Source: an uncultured Eubacteriales bacterium (lineage in GTDB: Bacteria > Bacillota > Clostridia > Oscillospirales > Acutalibacteraceae). From it: a stretch of 64,000 bases of DNA. Under the pieces are notes generated by a model. It made no database searches. It was not told the origin of the DNA and worked only from the letters and a program-made list of their open reading frames with translations. The position numbers and the translations under genes were made by a program. Shown here piece by piece: positions 6,029-14,344 of the stretch. The DNA lies in contig CAKSGV010000004.1 in assembly GCA_934454845.1 (NCBI GenBank), positions 31,963 to 95,962 of the forward strand, in the 5' to 3' direction. The first letter of the stretch is position 1. Each line of letters begins with the position of its first letter.

Positions 6029-7513
6029 ATGAAATTTTTTAAAAATATTTTTCTTTTTGTGCTGATAGCAGCAGTTTCAGGGATTTTTGCGGGCTGCGGC
6101 AAAGCATATAAAAAGGAATGCATATATTTTAATTTAAGCGCAGTTCCCGATACCCTTGATCCGCAGACAGCTAAAGATGATAATGAACTTCTTATAATAA
6201 GAAATATTTACGAGGGGCTTTTAAGAAAGGATAAAAGCGGAAAAATCGTAAACGGTGCTGCGGAAAGCTACGAAAAGCAAGGCCTTACATATACCTTTTA
6301 TTTAAGAAAAAACAGTCAGTATTATGACGGAACAAAGCTCACGGCCGCCGATTTTGAGTTTGCTCTTAAAAGAGCGGTTTCACCCGAAACAAAAGCGCCT
6401 TTTGCCGACAGACTGAAAAATATAAAAAACGCTTCTTTGATATTAAACGGTAAAAAATCATCAGATGAGCTCGGCGTTACAGCATCAAACGAGCGGACTT
6501 TGACAGTCACCTTAGAGCAGGAAGACGAATATTTTCTTGACACCCTCACGACCTCTGTTTGTATGCCCTGCAACGAAAAGTTTTTCAAAGAAAGCAAGGG
6601 AAAATACGGACTTGAAAGAAAATACACCCTTTCAAACGGCTCTTATTTCGTAGGTAAATGGAATTCCGAGGATTTCGGAATAAGGCTTTATACCAATGAA
6701 AATTATAAAGGCGATTTTGAAAATATGAACGCCTCTGTCTTTCTCTCCCGCAATACGGAAGAAAGCGTTTCATCACTTGCAAATTCAAATGTCGTGGATA
6801 TGGGATTTATCGAAACCTCAGAGATAAAATCTGCCGTATCTTCAGGGCTATCCTATAAATCCGCGGAAAATAAGTGCATATTTTTAACTATCGGGGAAGA
6901 ATACGATCAAAACTGCGCAAAAGCCTTTTCTTATGCAACGGGCGAATCGGTGTATAAAAACGCTTTAACTTCCCCTGTCAGAAAAGCAGTGGGTATATAT
7001 CCGGGCGCACTTTCTTTAGAAAGCGGCGAATCGGAGCAAACACGCGAATATAATATCGAAAAAGCAAAAGAACTGCTTTTTAACACTGTGAAAGGAACGG
7101 AGAACAAAGCTTTTCCCGCCTCCACTCTTTATTATTTCGACGATGAGATAATAAAAGAGATCTCAACCCTCACGGTATCCCATTGGCAGCAAAATTTAAG
7201 CGCTTTTATAAATATAAAACCGAGTGATAATTACGATCAAATAAAAACCGAGCTTACAACGCAAAGTCTTCCCTTTGCCGTATTTCCGGTTAAAGCAACA
7301 GGAAAAAATATCAGCGAATATCTTAAAAATTTCGGAATTTCCGATACTTCCGATTATTTTTCGGCACAAAACAATATTTTAAAATCGGGGAGAATAATTC
7401 CTCTCGCATTTGATTCGACCAATATCTTATATAATAAAAATATCACGGAATTTGAATTCGACAGCTTTAACGGCTATATCGATTTTTCATTCGTGATCAA
7501 AAACGGAAAATAA
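6029..7513 (+). CDS. Peptide/oligopeptide-binding lipoprotein (SBP family 5)
   Basis: A 494-residue OppA/DppA-type extracellular binding protein. The lipoprotein signal MKFFKNIFLFVLIAAVSGIF is followed by the lipobox AGC. Family motifs include AVPDTLDPQTAKDDNELLII, RNIYEGLLRKDKSGKIVNGAAESYE, and TYTFYLRKNSQYYDGTKLTAADF (given here in parts). No permease or ATPase gene is adjacent: it stands alone between the divergent ylxM operon and the convergent transketolase genes, so it must share transporters encoded elsewhere or act as a sensor. It starts with ATG after TGAGGTG and ends at a strong terminator. The ligand cannot be read from the sequence. Confidence 0.88.
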   Translation: MKFFKNIFLFVLIAAVSGIFAGCGKAYKKECIYFNLSAVPDTLDPQTAKDDNELLIIRNIYEGLLRKDKSGKIVNGAAESYEKQGLTYTFYLRKNSQYYDGTKLTAADFEFALKRAVSPETKAPFADRLKNIKNASLILNGKKSSDELGVTASNERTLTVTLEQEDEYFLDTLTTSVCMPCNEKFFKESKGKYGLERKYTLSNGSYFVGKWNSEDFGIRLYTNENYKGDFENMNASVFLSRNTEESVSSLANSNVVDMGFIETSEIKSAVSSGLSYKSAENKCIFLTIGEEYDQNCAKAFSYATGESVYKNALTSPVRKAVGIYPGALSLESGESEQTREYNIEKAKELLFNTVKGTENKAFPASTLYYFDDEIIKEISTLTVSHWQQNLSAFINIKPSDNYDQIKTELTTQSLPFAVFPVKATGKNISEYLKNFGISDTSDYFSAQNNILKSGRIIPLAFDSTNILYNKNITEFEFDSFNGYIDFSFVIKNGK

Positions 7514-7552
7514 AATCACATACCCGATAAATTCGGGTATGTGATTTTTTTA
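7513..7552. terminator. Bidirectional terminator between convergent genes
   Basis: AAATCACATACCCGA pairs with TCGGGTATGTGATTT around a short loop, followed by TTTTTTTATTA on the plus strand; the minus strand also ends in a T-rich tail. It separates the plus-strand lipoprotein gene from the end of the minus-strand transketolase genes. Confidence 0.9.
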
Positions 7553-7562
7553 TTATAAAAAA

Positions 7563-8510
7563 TTATTTTTTAAGCTTAAGTGCGGCTTCGGCTTTTTGAG
7601 CGATGTTTTCGGCTCTTAATCCGAATTCGTCAAGCAGCTTTGCCGCAGGGCCGGAATGGCCGAAAGTATCATTAATTCCGAGTTTGATAACAGGAACCGG
7701 GCAGTTCTCGCAAACAAGCTCGCTTACCGCTCCGCCGAGGCCTCCGATAACCGAATGCTCTTCGGCTGTAACGATAGCGCCTGTTTCCTTTGCGGCTTTA
7801 AGCACAAGCTCGCAGTCGAGCGGCTTAATGGTTGCAATATTTATAACTCTTGCACTAATGCCTTTTTCCTTTAAAATATCATAAGCCAAAAGCGCCTCGT
7901 TTACCATAAGTCCTGTAGCAATGATAGTTACATCAGAGCCGTCTTTTAGAGTAACGCCTTTTCCTATTTTAAAGTCATAGCTATCGTCAAACAAAACAGG
8001 TGTTGCAAGTCTGCCGAAACGGATATAGACCGGACCGTCGTGATCGATAGCCGCTTTAACTGCCTTTTTAGCCTCTGTTTCGTCAGCGGGGTTGATAACT
8101 GTCATTCCCGGGATAGAACGCATAAGCGCGATATCCTCGTTGCACTGGTGAGTAGCACCGTCTTCTCCGACGGAAATTCCCGCGTGAGTTGCGCCTATTA
8201 CAACATTTAAATGAGGATAACCTATTGAGTTTCTTACCTGCTCAAAAGCTCTTCCTGCGGCAAACATTGCAAAAGAGCTTGCAAAAACCTTTTTGCCTGT
8301 GGCGGCAACGCCTGCGGCAATGCTTATAAGATTCTGCTCTGCAATTCCGCAGTCATAAAATCTATCGGGAAATTCTTTTTTGAATTTACCCGTCTGTGTA
8401 GCGGCGGCAAGATCCGCGTCTAAAACGATGAAATCATCTCTCTGTTTTCCGAGCTCAACAAGAGCCTCGCCGTATGCCGCACGGGTGGCAACTGTTCTTA
8501 TATCAGACAT
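7563..8510 (-). CDS. Transketolase, C-terminal subunit
   Basis: The pyrimidine-binding and C-terminal domains of a split transketolase, 315 residues. The visible family motifs are CGIAEQNLISIAAGVAATGK, with the catalytic Glu, then VFASSFAMFAAGRAFEQVR and GATHAGISVGEDGATHQ. Together with the N-terminal subunit it moves two-carbon units between sugar phosphates in the non-oxidative pentose phosphate pathway. The N-terminal subunit gene lies 16 nt upstream, so the two are co-transcribed. Two-gene transketolases are common in Clostridia and archaea. It ends at a bidirectional terminator. Confidence 0.94.
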   Translation of the reverse strand: MSDIRTVATRAAYGEALVELGKQRDDFIVLDADLAAATQTGKFKKEFPDRFYDCGIAEQNLISIAAGVAATGKKVFASSFAMFAAGRAFEQVRNSIGYPHLNVVIGATHAGISVGEDGATHQCNEDIALMRSIPGMTVINPADETEAKKAVKAAIDHDGPVYIRFGRLATPVLFDDSYDFKIGKGVTLKDGSDVTIIATGLMVNEALLAYDILKEKGISARVINIATIKPLDCELVLKAAKETGAIVTAEEHSVIGGLGGAVSELVCENCPVPVIKLGINDTFGHSGPAAKLLDEFGLRAENIAQKAEAALKLKK

Positions 8511-8526
8511 ATTATTTTATCCTCCT

Positions 8527-9360
8527 TTAAAGCGCGGCTTTATATGCTTTTAATTCAGCCATAGCTGTTTCATACTGCTCGTCGTTAGGAGCGCTTCCGT
8601 GCCAGGAAACCTGGTTTTCCATAAATGACACGCCCTTGCCCTTAACGGTATTGGCAATTATAGCAACAGGTTTATCTACTGTCTTTGCCTCTTTAAGAGC
8701 CGCTTCTATCTGATCGAAATCGTGACCGTCAATAGTGATAACATACCAATTAAACGCCTCAAATTTCTTATCGATAGGTTTAGCGGAGTTTACTTCATCG
8801 ATAGTTCCGTCTATCTGGAGATTATTGAAATCTATAAATGCGGTGAGATTTGAAAGGCCTTTGTTTCCTGCGAACATTGCCGCTTCCCAAACCTGACCTT
8901 CTTCAAGTTCGCCGTCACCGAGAACGGTGTAAACATTAAAATTATTACCGAAATGCTTAGCCGAAAGTGCCATTCCGCAGGCGGCGGAAATTCCCTGACC
9001 GAGCGATCCGCTCGACATATCAACACCCGGAGTATGCTTCATATCGGGGTGGCCCTGCAAAAACGATCCTATATGGCGAAGATTTTTAAGCTCGCTTACA
9101 TCAAAATAGCCTCTGTTTGCAAGAGTGCTGTAAAGTCCCGGAGCGGCATGGCCTTTTGATAAAACAAAACGATCGCGATCCTCCTTTTTGGGATCTTTAG
9201 GATCGATATTCATATGTTCAAAATAAAGATAGGTAAGAATATCCGCACACGAAAGCGATCCTCCGGGGTGACCCGATTTAGCGCTGTGAACCGCTTCGAT
9301 TATTCCGATTCTTATATCGGCGGCGGTCTTTAAAAGCTCTTTTTTCTTTAAACTGTCCAT
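8527..9360 (-). CDS. Transketolase, N-terminal (thiamine-PP binding) subunit
   Basis: A 277-residue thiamine pyrophosphate-binding half of transketolase. Motifs include SAKSGHPGGSLSCADIL, RFVLSKGHAAPGLYSTLA, GSLGQGISAACGMALSAK, and the diphosphate/metal-binding GDGELEEGQVWEA...FIDFNNLQIDG pattern. It begins the two-gene transketolase unit and lies 30 nt downstream of the HAD phosphatase gene, so it may be the tail of the long miaB-to-rluD transcript or have its own weak promoter; none is obvious. Confidence 0.94.
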   Translation of the reverse strand: MDSLKKKELLKTAADIRIGIIEAVHSAKSGHPGGSLSCADILTYLYFEHMNIDPKDPKKEDRDRFVLSKGHAAPGLYSTLANRGYFDVSELKNLRHIGSFLQGHPDMKHTPGVDMSSGSLGQGISAACGMALSAKHFGNNFNVYTVLGDGELEEGQVWEAAMFAGNKGLSNLTAFIDFNNLQIDGTIDEVNSAKPIDKKFEAFNWYVITIDGHDFDQIEAALKEAKTVDKPVAIIANTVKGKGVSFMENQVSWHGSAPNDEQYETAMAELKAYKAAL

Positions 9361-9390
9361 TTTAAGCTTCCTTTCCGATTTTTCTTATGT

Positions 9391-10230
9391 TTAATTATAA
9401 CTGTTTTTGATCCGATTTTCAAGCCTATCGATAAAATCTCCCACACATCCTTGTTTCACACTGCAAAGAATTTCATCCGCGGCACTTTTAATATCATCGG
9501 GTGATTCGCAAGGCACTCCGCTGTAACCGGAAGTTTTAAGCACTTCAAGATCATTATAATAATCTCCCGCAGCACAGCATTTTTCCGAATCTATTTTTAA
9601 AATTTCGCAAAGCCTTTTTGCGGCTTTTGCTTTTGATACACCTTTATTTACCTGTTCAAAATAATGTCTTCTCTCGCCGAATATCATTGCTGAGCTCTTA
9701 AAAAAATCGCATTCGGCACTTGAATTATCTATCTCTTTTTCAAGCGCGCCGTGAAATTCGGGTTCGGGAAGATAAATTACCTTTGTCCACTCAAGAGAGT
9801 CAACATATGAAAAATCGGCATTTTCCGCTTTGAAATTTTCATATTTTTCGTGATCGGAATTTTCTTTAGTGGCATTAAAGGAAAAAATATTATCTTTCGA
9901 ATGAATTTCAAGCCCTATTTCAGGGTGGTTTTTTATTATATATTCGGCAAATCCGTGGCCGCTTTCGCATATATAATCACCGAATAGAACAAAGCGGTTT
10001 TTAAAATCATAGATCATAGCACCGTTTGCTAAAATAGAGGGTGAGATATCCTCTATTTTTTCAGTTACCGCCGAAACAGCCTTAAGCACTCTCCCTGTAG
10101 ACAGCGAGAATTTTCCGCCATGGGAGATAAAATATTTTATTTTTTCACAGTTTCTCTCGGGCAAAATGCCGTTGTCAAGCAAAGTGCCGTCAATATCGCT
10201 GATAATTAAGTAACCATCAAAAATCGGCAT
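9391..10230 (-). CDS. Cof-type HAD phosphatase
   Basis: A 279-residue HAD-superfamily hydrolase of the Cof/IIB class. The nucleophile motif is IISDIDGTLLDNG, motif II is SLSTGR, and the C-terminal motif is AAGDYYNDLEVL, where the acidic residues bind magnesium. The central part (about residues 90-200) is the C2 cap. Such proteins dephosphorylate sugar phosphates, flavin or pyridoxal phosphates; the substrate is not readable. Its start overlaps the end of the rluD gene by 14 nt, indicating translational coupling, and the transketolase genes follow. Confidence 0.85.
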   Translation of the reverse strand: MPIFDGYLIISDIDGTLLDNGILPERNCEKIKYFISHGGKFSLSTGRVLKAVSAVTEKIEDISPSILANGAMIYDFKNRFVLFGDYICESGHGFAEYIIKNHPEIGLEIHSKDNIFSFNATKENSDHEKYENFKAENADFSYVDSLEWTKVIYLPEPEFHGALEKEIDNSSAECDFFKSSAMIFGERRHYFEQVNKGVSKAKAAKRLCEILKIDSEKCCAAGDYYNDLEVLKTSGYSGVPCESPDDIKSAADEILCSVKQGCVGDFIDRLENRIKNSYN

Positions 10231-11137
10231 TTTTTCTGCATTCCTCTAAAAAGTTTTTAAAATAATCGGGCAGTTCGCTTTCAAACTCCAGATACTCACC
10301 CGTGGCAGGGTGGATAAATCCTATTTTTTTAGCGTGAAGGCACTGTCCGCCGAGGCTTTTTATCACCTTTTTAGGCCCGTAAACATCGTCGCCCGCAACA
10401 GGGTGCCCGATATATGCCATATGAACTCTAATCTGATGAGTTCTGCCTGTTTCAAGCCTAAGCCTGATATGCGTGAAATTTTTAAATCTTTCAAGCACTG
10501 TACAGTGTGTTACCGCGTTTTTGGAATTTTTAAGCGTTACAGCCATTTGTTTTCTCTTTACCGGGTGCCTGCCTATCGGCGCGTTTACCGTTAGAGAATC
10601 TTCTTTGATATTTCCGTAAACCACGGCCTCATATTCTCTTGTAAAGCTGTGTTCCTTTATCTGCAAAGCCAGCTTATTATGCGCATAGTCGTTTTTGGCG
10701 ACTATCAAAAGACCGCTCGTGTTTTTATCTATCCTATGCACGATTCCCGGTCTTAAAACCCCGTTTATCCCCGAAAGTGAACCTTTGCAGTGAAAAAGTA
10801 TCGCGTTTACCAAAGTTTTTGAATAATTTCCAGCCGCCGGATGAACGACCATTCCCTTAGGCTTATTTACTACAAGCAGATCGTTATCCTCATAAACGAT
10901 ATCAAGCGGAATATCTTCAGGCTCTATCTCGCAGTCCTTTACCTCGGGAATTTCTATCTGCACAATATCGCCCGATTTAAGCTTTTGATTTTTACTTGCC
11001 GCTTTTCCGTTTACCAAAACATTACCGTCGCTTATAAGCACCGCCGCGCGCGAGCGCGAAACTTCGGAATTTTTTACCGTAAACACATCAAGACGGCAGT
11101 TTTCACTGCCGCCCTTATACTCACATATTATTTTCAT
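10217..11137 (-). CDS. rluD: RluD-family 23S rRNA pseudouridine synthase
   Basis: A 306-residue enzyme with an N-terminal S4 RNA-binding domain (SRSRAAVLISDGNVLVNGK) and a catalytic domain holding GIVHRIDKNTSGLLIVAK, with catalytic Asp137, and the C-terminal RLETGRTHQIRVHMAYIGHP motif. It converts uridine to pseudouridine, probably in helix 69 of 23S rRNA as RluD does, although the exact target within the RluA/RluC/RluD family is inferred. It overlaps lspA at its start and the HAD gene at its end. The lspA-rluD order is standard in Firmicutes. Confidence 0.92.
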   Translation of the reverse strand: MKIICEYKGGSENCRLDVFTVKNSEVSRSRAAVLISDGNVLVNGKAASKNQKLKSGDIVQIEIPEVKDCEIEPEDIPLDIVYEDNDLLVVNKPKGMVVHPAAGNYSKTLVNAILFHCKGSLSGINGVLRPGIVHRIDKNTSGLLIVAKNDYAHNKLALQIKEHSFTREYEAVVYGNIKEDSLTVNAPIGRHPVKRKQMAVTLKNSKNAVTHCTVLERFKNFTHIRLRLETGRTHQIRVHMAYIGHPVAGDDVYGPKKVIKSLGGQCLHAKKIGFIHPATGEYLEFESELPDYFKNFLEECRKNADF

Positions 11138-11648
11138 CTGCGCCGATACCCGCTTCTTTTATGTGCAGGGTGCGTTTTTTCTTTGCGTCTTTTATAGCTC
11201 CCTTTAAAAAATAAAGGATCAAAAGCGCCGCTCCTATCACAACCGCGCAATCCGCCACATTGAAAACGGGGAAAGATTTAAAGAAAGAAAAATGCAGAAA
11301 ATCAACAACATAGCCTTTTCTGAAAACTCTGTCTATCATATTCCCTATTCCGCCGGATAAAACAAGCGTCATAGCCCAGAACATTAATTTATCCTGCGTG
11401 CCGTATTTAAGCAAAAGCGCTATGCATACAAGCATAATGACTGCGGTAACGGAAATAAGTATCCAGGTATAGCCGGAAAGCATTCCCCAGGCACCGCCGC
11501 CGTTTTCCACATAGACGAGATCTATAAAACCTTTTATAAATGTCTTTCCGTTATAATTTTCTGGGTTTAAAAGAATAAGATATTTTGTATATCTGTCCGC
11601 CCCTATAACCAAAAGACCTGTAACTATCGCTAAAATATAGGTTAGCAT
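11121..11648 (-). CDS. lspA: Lipoprotein signal peptidase II
   Basis: A 175-residue membrane aspartyl protease that removes signal peptides from prolipoproteins. The two catalytic Asp lie in VLSGGIGNMIDRV (Asp106) and FPVFNVADCAVVIG (Asp133), with VYVENGGGAWGML as the conserved early loop. Four membrane segments are seen. A charged tail (KDAKKKRTLHIKEAG) is longer than usual. It overlaps rluD by 17 nt. The window encodes at least three lipoproteins that would be its substrates (PstS, the OppA-type protein and the sugar-binding protein). Confidence 0.95.
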   Translation of the reverse strand: MLTYILAIVTGLLVIGADRYTKYLILLNPENYNGKTFIKGFIDLVYVENGGGAWGMLSGYTWILISVTAVIMLVCIALLLKYGTQDKLMFWAMTLVLSGGIGNMIDRVFRKGYVVDFLHFSFFKSFPVFNVADCAVVIGAALLILYFLKGAIKDAKKKRTLHIKEAGIGADENNM

Positions 11649-11669
11649 TTTATGCCTCCCGATTTAAAA

Positions 11670-12392
11670 TTACTGTTTTTTTGCAGGCTCTTCTTTTTTC
11701 TCTTCCTTTTTATCCTCTTTTTGAGCCTTTTTTTCTTTATCGGCAGCCTCGATGAATTTTTCGGGTTTCGGCTGCTCGTCTATCTTGGCAGAGAGGATCT
11801 TTGCCATTTTTTCCGGCTCCATAGGAACAGCGTCCGGAAGCTTTGAAATAAGAGCAGTCTGATCCTTAAACATATTGAGGATTTCGGATTTGAAAGCGGC
11901 AACTTCAAGTCTTGCCCTGTCAAAAAGCTGCTGCTGACGAGCAATACAATCGTCTGTTGCGATCTCGATTGCTTTAAGCTTTCTCTCGTGCTCTGCTTTC
12001 TTTTCTTCAAATTCAGCATCTGCCGCGGCTTTGCGTGCGGCGTCGTCTTCCTTGAATTTTTTAATCGTTTCATTCTCACGCTTTGTTATTTCTACTATTT
12101 TATCTTCGGCCGCCTTGATTATCTCGTCGCTTTTAACTCTTGCATCGGCAACTATCTGATCGGCAAGCTTCTGCGCACTTACAAGAACGCTCTGAATGCT
12201 CGACTGTGAATTTTTATATGTTTCGATTTCGCCTGTTAAAGCTTCTATCTTTTCGGTTTGCTCCTTTAAGGTTCTTTCAAAGCGGTCATAATCCACTTCC
12301 ACCTTATCAAGGAAAATATCCACCTCTTCCTGCTTATATCCGCCAACGGATTTTGCGAATTTAACATTTCTTACATCTTTTGAATTAAGCAT
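11670..12392 (-). CDS. divIVA: DivIVA-family cell-division protein
   Basis: A 240-residue coiled-coil protein. The N-terminal lipid-binding DivIVA domain is MLNSKDVRNVKFAKSVGGYKQEEVDIFLDKV (quoted in parts: SVGGYKQEEVDIFLDKV), followed by long coiled coils to about residue 170 and a Lys/Glu-rich low-complexity tail (KEKKAQKEDKKEEKKEEPA). DivIVA senses curved membrane at poles and septa and recruits division and polarity factors, which fits its place after sepF and ylmH. The charged tail is likely disordered. The start has a clear ATG after AAGGGGAG. Confidence 0.92.
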   Translation of the reverse strand: MLNSKDVRNVKFAKSVGGYKQEEVDIFLDKVEVDYDRFERTLKEQTEKIEALTGEIETYKNSQSSIQSVLVSAQKLADQIVADARVKSDEIIKAAEDKIVEITKRENETIKKFKEDDAARKAAADAEFEEKKAEHERKLKAIEIATDDCIARQQQLFDRARLEVAAFKSEILNMFKDQTALISKLPDAVPMEPEKMAKILSAKIDEQPKPEKFIEAADKEKKAQKEDKKEEKKEEPAKKQ

Positions 12393-12412
12393 ATTAAGGC
12401 TCCCCTTTATAA

Positions 12413-13147
12413 TTAAATATATTTTTCGTAATTTATAACAGTCTTTCCCTTTTTTGAAAGGCCCTCATCGGATATAATTTTAAATTTTCCTTTTTTTCTT
12501 ACGGACACTGCGTCTTCGGCACAGAGCTTTACGGTTGCCTTTGAGGCAGGCATAGAATTAAGTAAAACATATCCGCTCTCTATAAGCTCCGCGGCTTCTT
12601 TTCTCGAAACCTTTGCAAGCTCGCTTATCACACAGTCAAGCCTCAAAGAAGAAACAGTCGCCCTGATAAGGACAGGCTTTTTCATTTCGGGCAAAGGCTC
12701 TTTAAAACCTTCTTCTGCTTTTACGCCGACCGAGCCTACCTTTCCGATATTCATTACAGCGTAATCCGCTATATCCTTATGCAAAAATACAACGGCTCTT
12801 CCACTCTCTATCAGAATATCGCCGATTTTTTCTCTTGCGATATTAAGCGCGGTCAAAGCACCCAAAAAATCTCTGTGGGAAAGCTTATCACAGATTCTGA
12901 ATCGAAATGTAACAGGCGTGACAGGATATCCTGCAGGCTTGCAGTTTTCAGGGCAGCAGCAAAGCACCGTTCTCTCCGCTCCTTCATATCCGCCGAAAAA
13001 ACCGACTGTGCATTCGGCGCTTTTAAGCACCGCTCTGACCCTTGCCGCCTCAGATTCCGATAAAAATCCTAAAAACTTAAATGATGAATTTAATTCGGCT
13101 ATCCGCGCGCAATCAAGCGCTCGGGCTGTGATAAATTCAGAGTCCAT
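12413..13147 (-). CDS. ylmH: YlmH-type S4-domain RNA-binding protein
   Basis: A 244-residue protein with an N-terminal YlmH domain (about residues 1-160, including CDKLSHRDFLGALTALNIAREKIGDI) and a C-terminal S4 domain (ISELAKVSRKEAAELIESGY, then VLLNSMPASK). YlmH sits in the division cluster of most Firmicutes. It is related to RqcP and has been linked to ribosome-associated quality control in Bacillus. Its start codon overlaps the sepF stop by 1 nt (TGATG), so translation is coupled. The role in this organism is inferred from the family. Confidence 0.88.
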   Translation of the reverse strand: MDSEFITARALDCARIAELNSSFKFLGFLSESEAARVRAVLKSAECTVGFFGGYEGAERTVLCCCPENCKPAGYPVTPVTFRFRICDKLSHRDFLGALTALNIAREKIGDILIESGRAVVFLHKDIADYAVMNIGKVGSVGVKAEEGFKEPLPEMKKPVLIRATVSSLRLDCVISELAKVSRKEAAELIESGYVLLNSMPASKATVKLCAEDAVSVRKKGKFKIISDEGLSKKGKTVINYEKYI

Positions 13148-13620
13148 CAGTAATAAAGCTTATTGTCGTCGTAATCGTCAAGCATAAGCTCGCCTAAAAC
13201 ATCGATATCGCTTGCAACGATAATAAAAGTGCTGTTTGCAACCTTTCTTAAATTGCCGTGATTTGCATAAGCCACACCGCTTAAAAAGTCGATAATTCTT
13301 CTTGAAGTTTCGCGGTTAGCCGACTCAAGATTTAAAACGACGGTTTTTTTAGCATTGAGATGATCGGCGATAGCCGTGACATCTTCAAACCTATCGGGCT
13401 TAACAAGCACGACCTGCATCTGCGGTGCTGCCGCCTGATTTTGTGAATTAAAACTTTTTGATTTGATCATACGGGGCGCGGACTCCTGCTTTTTTGAAGA
13501 AGGCTCCTCCCTGTAGGCAGGTTTTTTGACCGGGTCGGCTTCAACCTGTTCGGTATCCTCATCAAAATCATCGTCATCCGGAATAGTCATAATATTCTTT
13601 ATACTTTCAAACAATCCCAT
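13147..13620 (-). CDS. sepF: Cell division protein SepF
   Basis: A 157-residue SepF, an FtsZ-binding membrane anchor that organises Z-ring filaments. The N-terminal amphipathic helix MGLFESIKNIM is followed by an acidic disordered linker (PDDDDFDEDTEQVEADP) and the C-terminal SepF domain (VVLVKPDRFEDVTAIADHL, then KKTVVLNLESANRETSRRI, DFLSGVAYA). I start it at 13620, where AAGGAG lies upstream and the membrane-binding helix begins; a longer frame to 13680 would overlap yggS and add a non-conserved extension. Confidence 0.95.
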   Translation of the reverse strand: MGLFESIKNIMTIPDDDDFDEDTEQVEADPVKKPAYREEPSSKKQESAPRMIKSKSFNSQNQAAAPQMQVVLVKPDRFEDVTAIADHLNAKKTVVLNLESANRETSRRIIDFLSGVAYANHGNLRKVANSTFIIVASDIDVLGELMLDDYDDNKLYY

Positions 13621-13633
13621 AATAGCGCTCCTT

Positions 13634-14344
13634 TTAAAAATAGTTTCTCTCGCCGAAGAGAGCAGTCCCGATCCTAACAATGTTGGCGCCTCTTAAAACC
13701 GCCTCTTTGTAATCGCCGGACATACCCATCGACAGAAAGTCCATACTACTATTATCTATTTTTTTACCCCCGATGTCAATAAACAGTTTATGCATTTTAT
13801 AAAAATATTTGGAATTTCCGTCAATATCGGTGCAAACAGGGGGTATAGCCATAAGACCTTTTACGCAAATTCCCGGCATTTCGGCGATTTTATAAACCGC
13901 GTCTGACACTTCTTCCTCAAAAAATCCCGATTTGCTTTCTTCTTTTCCTATATTTACCTCAAGCAAAACATTCATTTTAAGGTTGTTTTTCACAGCCTGC
14001 TTTGAAATTTCTTCCGCAAGGGATAAACTGCTTACCGATTCGATCATTTCCACCTTATCGATTATATATTTTACCTTGTTTTTCTGAAGATGGCCTATAA
14101 AATGCTTTCTTACGGGCACAAGATCCTCATATTTCTCCAAAAACTCCTGCACCCTGTTTTCACCGATAAACTTTATGCCTTTGTTAATAGCATAATTTAT
14201 CGTTTGAGTGCTTACCGTTTTAGTGGCGGCGAGAATTATTATATCCTCCGGTTTTCTGCCCGAAGCCTGCGCCGCAGAGGCGATATTATCTTTTATAATT
14301 TTATAATTTTCATCAAAGATTTCAGCTGATGACCTTGCCGTCAT
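13634..14344 (-). CDS. yggS: PLP homeostasis protein YggS/YlmE
   Basis: A 236-residue, PLP-binding alanine-racemase-fold protein (PLPBP family) with no known enzyme activity that keeps pyridoxal phosphate balanced. The PLP lysine is Lys42 in ILAATKTVS. Other conserved segments are FIGENRVQEFLEKY, HFIGHLQKNKVK, LLEVNIGKEESKSGF, and the phosphate-binding FLSMGMSGDYKEA. It stands just before sepF, as in most Firmicutes. Its start overlaps the previous gene by 23 nt. Confidence 0.94.
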   Translation of the reverse strand: MTARSSAEIFDENYKIIKDNIASAAQASGRKPEDIIILAATKTVSTQTINYAINKGIKFIGENRVQEFLEKYEDLVPVRKHFIGHLQKNKVKYIIDKVEMIESVSSLSLAEEISKQAVKNNLKMNVLLEVNIGKEESKSGFFEEEVSDAVYKIAEMPGICVKGLMAIPPVCTDIDGNSKYFYKMHKLFIDIGGKKIDNSSMDFLSMGMSGDYKEAVLRGANIVRIGTALFGERNYF

